Part shown: one piece after another, positions 24,304-36,400 of the stretch
Layout of the letters: the number at the start of each line of letters is the position of its first letter
Numbering within the stretch: the first letter of the stretch is position 1
Origin: Cryptomeria japonica
Taxonomy: Eukaryota; Streptophyta; Pinopsida; Cupressales; Cupressaceae
Length of the DNA: 64,000 bases
NCBI RefSeq assembly: GCF_030272615.1
Contig: NC_081409.1
Location: forward strand, 25,057,406-25,121,405
Direction of reading: 5' to 3'
Notes under the pieces: model-generated
Seen by the model: the letters and a program-made list of their open reading frames with translations, nothing else
Database searches by the model: none
What the model was told of the DNA's origin: nothing
Position numbers and translations under genes: made by a program

Positions 24304-24823
24304 ATCATGAGATTGCTGGTGTCGCAGTGATACCGTAAGTAAGAATTGATTTTGCATTCTCACTTATAGCATGAAAAATCTACAGTACCCCTCTCTTACA
24401 ATTAACAGACTTTTATGTTGATACCTGATTCAACTCCTATTCAGAGAGTTTTGTACTGCTGGAAAAAAACTCTTGAGCACAATATTGGTAATCATGAGCT
24501 TCTAAGTTGTGTGGGGGATCGTTGAAATTGTTAATGTTTGGTGCAGGTTTCCGGACAAAGAAGCACACTCTCTGAACTTACTGTTGTCGACTTTGTTTCC
24601 AAATAGGTCGTTTGCTTTAAAAACATGGAGACTTAAGGTTTGGTTTCTCATTATTGGATTGGAATTTTAGGTCTTTCTTTAAACTCTTCAAGTAGTGTGA
24701 AATAACTAGTAGTATGTGTCATTTCAGGTTCGCAGGGTGGCTTTTGTTAGCGGGATTCCAAAAACTGCAGCTGGAAAGATACTAAGAAAGGACTTGATTA
24801 AACTTTCTGCATCAAGACTTTGA
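24002..24823 (+). pseudogene. 4-coumarate:CoA ligase-like (peroxisomal acyl-activating enzyme), 3' remnant
   Basis: Exons 24002-24137, 24276-24334, 24547-24637 and 24728-24823, with GT-AG introns. Family motifs: [10 protein letters not shown] and [14 protein letters not shown] (hinge and C-terminal domain of adenylate-forming ligases), VAPA...LLLSH, PFPDKEA, and [14 protein letters not shown] with the catalytic Lys near the C-terminus. The protein ends in SRL, a plant peroxisomal targeting signal, which suggests the OPC-8:0/4CL-like peroxisomal group rather than cytosolic lignin 4CL. The N-terminal two thirds are absent: a copia LTR abuts NPKA. The third exon lacks a segment after PDKEA, and its remaining homology (TLSELTVVDFVSK) lies in another frame, ending at a TAG where Gln is expected. 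It is a dead remnant. Confidence 0.85.
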
Positions 24824-27026
24824 AAGCAAAAGATTTCAGTATCCAGATTCTCTTCTAATGGCAAATCACGCAAACATAACCGTTTTAGATAGAGGAAATT
24901 AGAGCCAGGGAAATGCAAGCAGGTTATGTATCTGCATATATATGTGGTTTGTCACGATGAAGACCAGGATTAGAGTTTCTCCATCTATGCCTGCTTATAG
25001 TCAAGAATTGCTATTACTCTTAATTGTTTGGACAAAGAATATTTGTTGTCCGTAGCTAAACAATTGTAGACTATCCGCCATACAAATAATAAAAAATAGA
25101 GTTTGCACGTGCATACTAATGTTCTGCTCATATTTTTATGTATTGATTGCCATGACAAGTTAGCAGAAAAAGTAAGAGTAAGATTAATTTCATATAGGTA
25201 GCAATTTCAATTGGAAATTATGGATTAACGAAATCGGTAGGTTAATTCCAAATCACCCAAAGGTTGTACTTTTCTAGGCTACTCAGTAGTAAACACTGTA
25301 TGCCAGATCCAACTGTGGTTTACGTTTGACTCGGATAATGTTGCATACCGAAGGGCGAAATCAAAGTCCTGACGTCTCACATTTTTATTATTGGGCAATG
25401 GCCCACACATTTACAAAAATGTTCTCCCACGCCGCAGAGAAACTGACTGATGCAATCGAAAAACTTTGAAACTGACTGCTTCAAAGTTCGTGTTGTTGGA
25501 CACAAGAAGGTTCAAATCGGAAAACACAAAAAGGCTCGGATTTCCACTCAAATTAAAACTTTAAAGATTTAAAAAACAAAGAAAGCCCTTTTTTTTTTCT
25601 TTTCCCAGAGGTTCATTCAAGAGTCGCCCACGTTCTTTCCAGAATCCATCCTTTTAATACGACCCTGTGCGTTTTAAGGGCAGGCAGACCTGTGGACAAA
25701 TTGATAGCCAAAAAATGAACCTGGATGCATTATAGCTAAGATATTCTAAGATTTATTGCAGATCTGATGACTAAATCTAACGCCACCTTTTTCTTTATGG
25801 ATGGTATGGCGGCCATAAAAAATATGTGGATTACGTATAAAATTGTGAAGGGAATCATGAGTCGGTATGAATAAGACATAATGGCAATGAAGTTGCCCAA
25901 ATAAGGTCGGCAGTCTCAGCCGTAAGAAGTTGAGACAAAGCCGTAATAGGTGTCATCTAATTATGGGAAGATTAGGAGATAGACCATTCAAAATTTATCA
26001 TTGATTGTGTTTAATAATTAATTGAAAAAAAATATTAGTTATATTTTTATTTAAATTATTTAAAAAACACGGTCAAATAATAAATTTGGGTGCTATATAG
26101 AGAATGGTGTGGATTATGATATAACTTGAACATTTGAAAGTGTTAAGTATTGTTTGGACTTTCTTAGTCTATGATTTAAACAACCTAGAATTGGATGGTC
26201 TAAATTGGGGTTTTTTTTTTCCCTTCCTCTAAAGTTTGGATCATATATGACAACTTAGAAATTTATTAGGTACTCATTTGGATTCACATGTTATATAATA
26301 TTTTAAGGTATAAATAAATCGTAAAAAATTATAATAGATAAATATAATATGGTATTCTAATTGATAATATTTATATATGTTATTTAATAATATTTACTAT
26401 AAAAATATAAATGAATTTTAAATATATAAAATATCATTGTTTCAATTTTTTTTTTCTTTTTAAATTAATATGAAATTTTAGAATAGTTTCACTTTTTTAT
26501 ATGAATTTAGAAACTTGTCATAATATATTAAATAAAAGATTTTGATATTTATTATTACTTATTATAATTGATTATCATTATATATATATATATATATGCA
26601 ATTTTCTAATATTTATTATAAATATTTATTAATTTAGAATCTTTTCAAAATAGAATATAATTGTAAACAAGATTATCTTGAATATTTTTCAGTATGAATT
26701 TAGAATCTTAGTAAATTTAAGATTTTTGCATGTATCACTAATTTGTCATTGTTCTTCAATTTTACATTCCTTTTATATATATGTTTGACAATTGTTACTT
26801 TTCTTAAAATGTCAAATGAAAGGCATTGAATCATAAAATTTCCAAATGATCAATATGGGTGGCCACCAAATTCTAGGCTTGATGGAAAGGGTTGTGTAAG
26901 AGTTGTAGAATGTCTTTCAAATTACATGACATGGTCTCTAATGCTATGAAAGTGGTGCACGAAGTGAGGAGTTGTGTGACATAGCTAATGACATCATATG
27001 AGTGTAAACAAAGTAAGTTGTATGTA
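24824..27026. other. AT-rich intergenic DNA downstream of the 4CL-like remnant
   Basis: The first few hundred bases are probably the former 3' UTR and flank of the ligase gene. From about 25980 the DNA becomes strongly AT-rich, with T and A runs and a TA microsatellite at about 26579-26597. No open frame with recognisable similarity and no RNA gene was seen. It ends at the target site of the copia element beginning at 27032. Confidence 0.6.
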
Positions 27027-27031
27027 AGCAC

Positions 27032-27718
27032 TATTAATTATGGGTAGCTTGGACAGTTGTTCGTCCTGACCCAAAAATAGCAGCATTAGGTATGGGTAGT
27101 TTGGACAGTCGTTCGTCCTGACCAAGAAATTAGAAAATGGTTGTTTTTGTTAGATCCTATTGTTAGGATAAAAACAATTGTTATTTAATAGTGGCTCTTT
27201 TTAGGTGACACCTCATAGCCAAAATTAGTTATTGGTTATTGAGTTGTCTTAATCTCAGCCGTTGGTTTGAATTAATCTCGGCTGTTGGTTTTCCAATAGA
27301 GTAGTATAAAAAGGGGTCATGGGTCATTTAGAAAAGATGAAGTTTGAGAATTATTTGCAGAGTTAGCAAATAGTCTTGGGGTGTTAGCAACGGGCACAGT
27401 GATAGCATTGGGGATAGCAGTGCAGGAATATCAGTGGGAGAAATTGGGAGATTGTCGGAGTTCTGCCAATGAGAGGCAAGGAATTTTGTATCTCTTAATT
27501 TGTTGAAGTTAATATATTTCTCATCTGCAGTACTGGTTTTCCCTTCGGGGTTTTTCCAGGGATAATTGTCTGGAAATATCGTGTCATTGTGTTACATATT
27601 TCTTTCCGCCTATTTTTATTTGTGAAGTTGTAGTTGTGTTATTTTCCAATATTTGTTGATCAAATAATCTATTAAAGATAGGAGGTTAATAATCAGTAAC
27701 TGCAATAGAATTTTCACA
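27032..27718 (+). repeat. 5' LTR of copia-2
   Basis: 687 bp, ending TTCACA and followed at once by the primer-binding site. A TATA-like box (GTATAAAAAGGGG) lies near 27302-27314. It matches the 3' LTR (43493-46496, minus its 2.3-kb insertion) along its whole length at roughly 93% by eye. Confidence 0.92.
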
Positions 27719-30084
27719 TGGTATTAGACCTAAGTTGAGGGTAGAAAAGGTTTACCCTAGGCAAGGAAAGAAATTGAAGGGTTATTAAATCTAGATTGAC
27801 TTGTTTAGAATTATTATTTCTTTTATCACTTGAGATGGCCTCAGCAGGTTTAAGAGATCAGGACAGATTAGATGGAGCCTCAAATTTTGGTGTCTGGAAA
27901 GCCAGAATTTCTTTATTGCTAGAAGAGAATGGTATCAAGGAATATGTTACCACTGTTGTGACTGTACCTACAGATGCAACACTTCTTGCAGCATATAAGA
28001 AGGATGATGCCAAAGTGAGGAGGATAATCCTTGACGGTGTTAAGGATCACATAGTTCCTCATATCTCAGATTTGGATAAAGGGAGAGCAATGTGGGATGC
28101 CATCCTGAATCTGTACTAGAATGCAACCGCCAACCAGAAGCTGATTCTTAGAGAAAAGTTGAGGAATACTCGGATGAACAAGGGAGAAGACGTTACATGT
28201 TACCTCACCAGGCTTAGACTTGTCAAGGATGAGTTAGCAGCTGTTGGAGATAAACCAGATGATGACGAGCTAGTAAGAATAGCCCTAAATGGGTTTTCTA
28301 AGCAGTGGGATGTCTTTGTTCAAGTTATTAATGGATGAGACACCTTACCAAGTTGGGATCGACTTTGGAGTCATTTCACTAAGGAGGAGCTTAGACTAAG
28401 CCTTGTCAATGGAGTCAACAATAAGAGTCAGAAAAGTGAGGTGGAACAGGAAAACATTGCCCTAGTGGGTAAAGGGAAAGCAAAGAAGGGATCTAGTAAA
28501 GGATCAAATCCACAAGGTGAGAAGAAGAAGAAGGATCTGTCAAAGATCAAATGCTTTGGATGTCGCGAGTTTGGCCACTATGTCAGCAATTGCCCACAAA
28601 GGAAGAAAGATAAGAAGGGCAAGAACCAAGTGGCAACTTCAGCAAGTGCAGAGGAGCTCTCTAGTAGATTGGAGGATGAGTTTCCACTCATAGATTGTAT
28701 GACTAGCTCAACCTAACAGAGTGTCTAGTATATAGATAGTGGGGCATCATTTCATATGAAAGGAGTTAGAGAGTACTTCTCTAGCTACAAGGAGGAGAAC
28801 ACCAGAATCCAAATCTCTATGGGGAACTTGTCCAAACTCAACCCAGTTGGGAAACAGACTATTTAGTTTTAGAGGGAGAATGGCAAGATGATTTCCATTC
28901 ATGATGTATTACATGTTCTAGGCTTAGGTATGAATATGATTTCCATATCTATCCTTCAGGATAAAGGTTACAATGTACTCTTTAGAGGGGCTCATGTGTT
29001 GATCAAGCATAAGGATTGGATATCACCCATAGCAATTGGAGTTAGGAGTGGTTGACTTTATAGGTTGCAGTTTGATACTCCTAAGGCACTCCTGAGCATT
29101 AGTAATCCTAGAGATCTTGGAGAGCTATGGCATAGGAGAATGGGCCATATACATCATGGAGCACTTAAATTGCTTCGTGAGACTGTGACAGGTGTTCCAG
29201 AGGTGAGCATAGAGCATGATGATATATGTAAGGGATGTGTGTTGGGGAAGTTTGTGAAAGCATATTTTCTAAGAAGTGACACAAGATCTGAGGGTGTTCT
29301 TGATTTAGTACATTCAGATGTATGTGGACCTATGTCGACGAAGTCTCTCAGAGGGTATGAGTACTTTGTTACTTTTATTGATGATTTCTCCAGGAAGACC
29401 TGGATATACTTATTGAAGACCAAGGATGAGGTTTTCAATCACTTCCAAGAGTTTAAAGCTCTTGTGGAGAATTCGACGGGAAAGAAGATAAAGGTTCTTT
29501 GGTTAGAAAATGGAGGCGAGTACAAAGGAAATGAGTTTTGGGAGTTCTGCACCAAGGAAGGAATCAAGAGAGAGTGGATTGTTCCTTACAATCCGCAACA
29601 GCATGGAGTTGCTGAGAGGAAGAATCGGTCTATATCGGAGGTAGCAAGAGCTATGTTGCATGACCAGAATATGCCTCGTTATCTGTGGGTAGAGGCATGC
29701 AGTACAATAGTATACATACAAAATAGAGTTCCACATAAGGTACTAGAGAAGATGACACCAGAGGAAGCATTCACTGGGAAGAAGCAAGATGTTAGACACT
29801 TCAAGATCTTTGGGAGTTTGGCATATTGCCACATTCCTAAGGATACACATACCAAGTTAGATCAGACTGCGGTACTTTATGGGGTACAGTGAAACCTCAA
29901 AGGCATATTGGATATTTATTGCAAGGATCAGGAGGATTATAGTCAGGCGTGATGTCAAGTTCAAGGAGGAGAAGGAATTTAGAAGGTCCAGAGATTTGCC
30001 AGCAAATGATCAGAGTGAGCAACCGACAAAAGCTCCAAGGATAGCTCAATCGAGTCAAGGGCAGCAAAGCTCAAGTACAGTTAC

Positions 30085-30854
30085 TGTAGACACCTAAAAT
30101 TGTCATGTCTAATTAAATAAATATTTTATTTATTTAATTATCTAAGCTTAATTCTTCTATTAATTAAATAAATCTTTATTTATTTAATTCATTCATTTAT
30201 CCTCTTCTAGCCTTATTTCTCATTTAAATAAATACATTTATTTATTTAAATTATCCTTTTCCTAAATTAAATAAATATCTTATTTATTTAATTATCCTAC
30301 TTTTTCTATTAATTAAATAAATCTTTATTTATTTAATTAATTCATTAGCCTTTTCTACCCATGACACATGTCATTCATCTCTTAATTCATACACTACCTA
30401 CCCCTCTCATTATTTTATTATTTCTTTTACCTACCCTCTAATCATAGCCGACCTCCTTTTACACCTCTCAATCTTATCCCTCCATTTCATATTGTGTCTT
30501 CTATATAAGGAGATGCTTCCTTCATTATCAGACCCTAATGAGCTAACTACTTGATCAATTGACTACACTACAATCCTACTTGCAACCACATTCTGTTCTT
30601 TGTTGAGCTCTTGTGCATATAAAATCTGAGAGCAAATATATAAAGCAAGATCAATGGAGATAGGAAGAATGGAGATCAAAACCCTATTGGACATGTGATG
30701 GTATAATCTTTGTGATTTCATGTGATTTGCATTGTCTTAGGTAATCTTCATATGTTATGGTGGATCTTTGTTGATTGTTAGGCTAGGGTTTTGTGGTTGA
30801 ATTCATTTAGCCTTTCAATATTGTTATTATTGTTATCCATTTTCACCGTATACA
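30085..30854 (+). repeat. 5' LTR of the gypsy element
   Basis: 770 bp, TGTAGACACC to CGTATACA. The left half is a series of AATTAAATAAAT-type words; a TATA-like CTATATAAGG lies at 30501-30510. It is nearly identical to the 3' LTR, and recognisably related to the solo LTR at 49484-50458. Confidence 0.94.
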
Positions 30855-33299
30855 TTTTGGCACGCTCGGTACCTCAAACATAGGATATGGTCCAAGAAGT
30901 CGATCTCCACCTAAGAGCAGTTTGGAACAACAAATTAGGGACTTACAAAAGAAAATGGAGGGCATAAATACACCGAAGCCAACATACACAATGAGAGACA
31001 TATGTCCTTATCCATTTGACAAGAGCATTCCAATGCCTCAATTTCCTACACATTTTGTGACGCCTAAATTTGACAAGTATAGAGGAAAAGGGGATCCTAA
31101 GGTGCACATAAGACAATTTTTCACAGCTTGCATTGAGGTAGCAGCAGAAGAGACATATTTGATGAGATTATTCCCACAAAGCTTAGGCGATCAAGCTATG
31201 GAATGGTTCTCCCAACTTCCACCTGGAATTAAGTCATGGGGTGACTTAGCAAAGGCATTTATTCAACATTTCTCCTACAATATAGAGATAGACATATCAG
31301 TCACTACTTTGTGCAACACCAAGCAAAAAGAGGGAGAATCTTTTGCATCATTTTTACAAAGATGGAGAAATCTAGCCAGCAGATGCTCTTGTGAAATTCC
31401 ACAAAAACAAATGGTAGAAATGTTCACCCAAAATGTCAACAAAGAGATTGGTTATGACTTAAGGAAAGCTTGTTTGTCCACCTTCAAGGATGTCATTGAA
31501 AAAGGCTTAGCAACAGAAAAGGTCCTAATTGAACAAGGAGTCATTAAAATATTCAAGGAAAACAAAGATGACTTTAAAGGAGAAGACAAGCCAAGATTTT
31601 GGAATAAAAACAAGAACACAGTCAATGATGGTGTTGTTGATGCCAACACAGTGCATCCCAAATTCATTTTTTCAGGATCAAGTTCTACAAACAATCAAGT
31701 GAATACTCAAACAACTTCCAGATCATGAAGGAAGTACACCCCATTGGGAGAACCACTTGAGTCAGTTTTCAAGAAGTTAGTGGCAAACAAGGTGATCACA
31801 ATTCCAGATTTCCCACCATATGAACCAAAGGTCAAACCAAATTGGTGGAATGATGATGAGTATTGTGAATTTCATAAGAGAAAGGGTCATAAGACAGGAA
31901 ATTGTCATCGACTGAAGAACATCATACAAGATCTCATTGATAGAGGTGACATTGAGATTGAGGGACATTCGTCTAATCAAGAACATGAGATGTTTAAGGA
32001 ACCATTCCCAAAACATGACAAAGGAAAACCTAAAGCCATAGAGGATCAAACCAACTATACCAGAGCATCCTATAACTATGATTCAACTATCAATCACACC
32101 TCAATGGACAATTACGTCTCTACCATTATCATCAAGGACAAAGCGTCTGAGAATTCTACTCAGAGACCCCAGATTGTCCTAAAAGGTATTGGATCTTCTT
32201 CCAAACCTACCTCTGAATGTCATGTTACAACCCGTCGAGGTAAAATCACTTTGCAAGGTGCTCCAACTAAAAACACCACTGCCTCATCAACCAAACCTGA
32301 GTATGACCTTGTAGAACAACTAGGGAAGACGCCCGTGCTCATTTCAATCCTTGAGCTATTACGCATATCTCCCGCACATAAATCCATTCTTGACAAAATC
32401 TTGAGAGATACTGCTATTTCTACTGATCTAAATGTGGACCAGTTTCAAGCCATGGTGGGATACCTTTCCATTCCACATTCACTTACTTTCACGAAAGTTG
32501 ATGACGCCTCTGTAAGTCAGCCACATAATGTGCCATTACACATTGAAGCCTTCATACACAAACATCGAATAAAACGAGTCCTGATAGATGGAGGAGCAGG
32601 TCTAAACATTTGCACATTAAGCACTATCACACAATTGGGATATTCTGATAAAGCTGTGAATTCTACAAACAAGATCACCATTAAGGCATATGATGATGAA
32701 GAGCGTTCATCCAAGGGTACAATCATCTTACCTCTCAAAGTTGGGCCAGTTACAAAGGATGTGGTCTGTCAACTCCTGGATTTAAATCTCACTTATAACA
32801 TATTGTTAGGACGCCCTTGGATCCATGAAATGAGGGCAGTCCCATCCACATATCACCAATGCATTAAGTTTCCTCATAATGGAGTGGAAGTAACAGTTAA
32901 CGGTGATCCTAATCCATTCATATATTGTAATAACCTGAAATCAAAGACTGAGACCATCATTCCTAGTAATCAGGAGGTTGTTCCTTCGTCGGCATACATT
33001 GATCCTGAGTCATTAAAACCTTCGACATCAAAACAAGGTGAGCTTAAAGGCAAGTTTCAGGACAAAGGCATGGGGGAATATACTTTCAGTCAAACCATGT
33101 ACTTAAGACAAGTCATGAGTTCCCCAAAAGAATATGGAAGACCACATCCTAACAAGCAAATCTCCATCATGACGCTCAAATGGGATCCTACTACCTTTCA
33201 AAGATGGGGTGAACTAGAAGAGGAAGATTTATACCAAATGCTTTTCAGAGACAATGAAGAAGAAACACAAGACCACATCAATCTACCATGTGAGAAATA

Positions 33300-33400
33300 T
33301 GGCAAAGGCTTCAAAATTCTACAAAAATTCGGGTATGATGGAAAAAGCCCTCTGGGGTTACGAAAGGAAGCAATCATTGAACCTTTACAACCTGAATTGA
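33300..33400 (+). other. G-patch-like segment in the gypsy polyprotein
   Basis: After the protease region the frame reads GKGFKILQKFGYDGKSPLG, with the glycine spacing of G-patch domains, RNA-binding modules also known next to retroviral proteases in some lineages. The position between protease and reverse transcriptase is what that parallel would predict. The call rests on motif spacing only. Confidence 0.6.
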
Positions 33401-36400
33401 CTTTCAAGAAGTAACGCTTGAAAGGACTTGGTTTCTTAACTTCGAAGGTCCACACCCAAAGGACAGAAGAACCCTTACAAATCAAAGCTGCCAAAATTCA
33501 ACAAGAGAATTGCTATTCCACATATTCCAACAAATGGGAATGGGGTTCCGATAAGTCTTCCAGTGACTACGAGCTCACCGAGACATTCAGAGAGCCAGGT
33601 GAACCCACAGAAGAGGAGGAGTTTTATAACAAATTCAGAGTTGGTCTAGAAACAACCCATGAGGAATCTACACAGTCCTTGTCTCAAGGTTCTAAGTTGA
33701 AATCACATAGGATGAGAACACCTGTTCCGGAATGTGCTACTAGTGATGATAATTTGGATTCGCTCGTGATCGAGACTGATGAGGAGAGTGCCATCGATGA
33801 CCTCGATAATTACCTTGACATACCCGAATATAACCACATCTTCACTCTTAGCCCCGCTAACTTCGAAGACATTAACGGGCTTCCCCTTGTTCACCACCAA
33901 CTCATTGACTGGGATCATGAAGGACCTGCACAGTTGGATACATTCCAAAACGATGAAGCTTTTATTGACTATCTAGGCATACAAGATGACCTTCCCCCTG
34001 GAGATCATAAAGTAGGATACACCATAGAACTCAATAGCGTGGCATATTTTGGTGAGGGTGTCGGACCTTCCAGTCGCAAAAATGTGAAAATAAGAACAAA
34101 TCAAGGGTCTTATGGCGAAAACCACATTGTGGCACTATCTGACCCCAAAAAAGTAAAAAGAAAGGACGTATCTGAGGGTGAAAACCTCTCTGAGGCGCCT
34201 GAAGATGGAAGGCTCGACATTCTCCTAGCATCATATGAGGAAAAATCATCCATGTTGGTAGAGGAGACTATCAAAACAAACATCGGTACAGAAGAGGTTC
34301 CACACAACATATTCTTAGCTCAATCACTGACAGAGCCTGAAAGGTCAAAATTCATAAGTTTCTTCAAAAAATGACAAATCAACTTCACCTGGTCATACGC
34401 TGATATGCCTGGATTGGATCCGGATTTGGTAATGCATCATCTGACAGTCAAACCGAGGGCAAAACCAGTAAAACAGAAATTAAGAAAAATGCATCCGCAA
34501 GTGGCATTACTAGTCAAAGCAGAACTTGAGAAATTACTCGATGTCGGATTCATATGCCCAATTGATTATCTTGAATGGATCTCCAACTTGGTACCTGTCA
34601 ACCAGATCGCAGCATCAGAATTTGCACAGATTTCAGAGACATCAACAAAGCTTGTCCAAAGGATGACTTCCCATTACCAAACATTGACTTGATTATTGAT
34701 CTCACAGCAGGTCATGAAATGCTATCATTAATGGATGGATTCTCTGGTTATAATCAGATAAGAATCGCACCCGAGGATCAACACAAAAAATCATTTACTT
34801 GTCCATGGGGAACTTTCTGCTGGAATGTCATGCCTTTCAGGTTAAAGAATGCAGGTGCTACATATCAAAGAGCCATGACTACTATCTTTCATGATCTCAT
34901 GCATGTAACTATGGAAGATTATGTTGATGACCTCTTGGTCAAATCAATAGACAAAAATACACATTTGGACATACTTTCAGTTGCCTTTGATCGGTTGGAA
35001 AAATACAAAGTAAGATTAAACCCTAAGAAATGTGTCTTTGGAGTAACCTATGGGAAGCTCCTAGGATTCATTGTATCCAAAAGAGGAATTGAAGCGGATC
35101 CAGCAAAAGTCAAAGCTATCTTGGAAATGCAACCACCAAGAAATATCAGTCAACTTTGATCCTTACAAGGCAGACTCCAGTCCATCCGAAGATTCATAGC
35201 ACAACTGGCAGATAAGTGTAATCCTTTTCAACACTTGCTACATAAAAACATCAAATTCAAATGGGATGATAACTGTCAACAGGCTTTCCAGATGCTCAAA
35301 GATTATCTTCTAAATCCGCCAGTTCTGATGCCACCAGTTCCAGATCAACCACTGTTATTATACATTTCAGCTACTCCAACAACATTGGGGGCACTCTTAG
35401 CGCAACAAATTGCTAAAGGCAAGGAAAAAGCAGTATATTATATCAGTCGCACATTGGTGGGATATGAGCTAAACTACACACCAATTGAGCACGCATGCCT
35501 CGCTGTGGTCTTTGCTTCACAGAAATTACGACATTACATGCTTACTCATAAGACAAAGTTAGTTGCAAGGATAGATCCATTGAAATACCTTCTCAATAAG
35601 GCAACACTTACTGGGCGACTGGCCAAATGGGTAATGATACTAAGTGAATTCGACATCAAGTATGTGGACAGAAAAGCAATAAAAGGACAAGCCATTGCAG
35701 ATCAATTAGTAGATGCTCCCATGATAGATGATGTTCCTCTAAGTTTAGAATTTCCAGATGAATCCATTTTGACAATGTCACATGCAAAGCCATGGCAACT
35801 ATACTTTGACGGCTCATATACACAGCATGGGGCAGGAGCTGGCATCCTCTTTATAACTCCTCAAGGGGATTCTATACCAAAATCATATCGCTTATCATTT
35901 TCTTGCACTAACAATATAGCGAAATATGAGGCATTAACAATAGGATTACGAATTGCAGTTCAATGGAAGATCCAGGAACTTCATGTTTTTGGGGACTCCC
36001 AACTTGTTATCCGTCAAGCAACTGGTGATTATCAAACAAAAGATGAAAAGTTAATGCCTTATAAACAAATGGTGGATGGTCTGAAACAACATTTCACAAA
36101 GATAGACTTTGAGCAGATACCAAGAGAGCAGAATCGCGTCGCAGATGCCATGGCTACAATTGCTTCACTGATCAATCTACCTCCAAACGAGACCCGCTAT
36201 GAGTTCTTGGTGGATAACCTTTTGGTACCTTCATATGAGATCATGCCTACTGAGATAATATGCGTTGTCGGTCCCGAATCCCAGTTATATGGTTCCATTT
36301 TCACATACCTACGAGACAATACTTTACCTCTTGCTCTATCAAATAACCAACGTCGCACTTTCATTCGCCAATCCTCTCGATATGTCATTTTAGCTGATAT

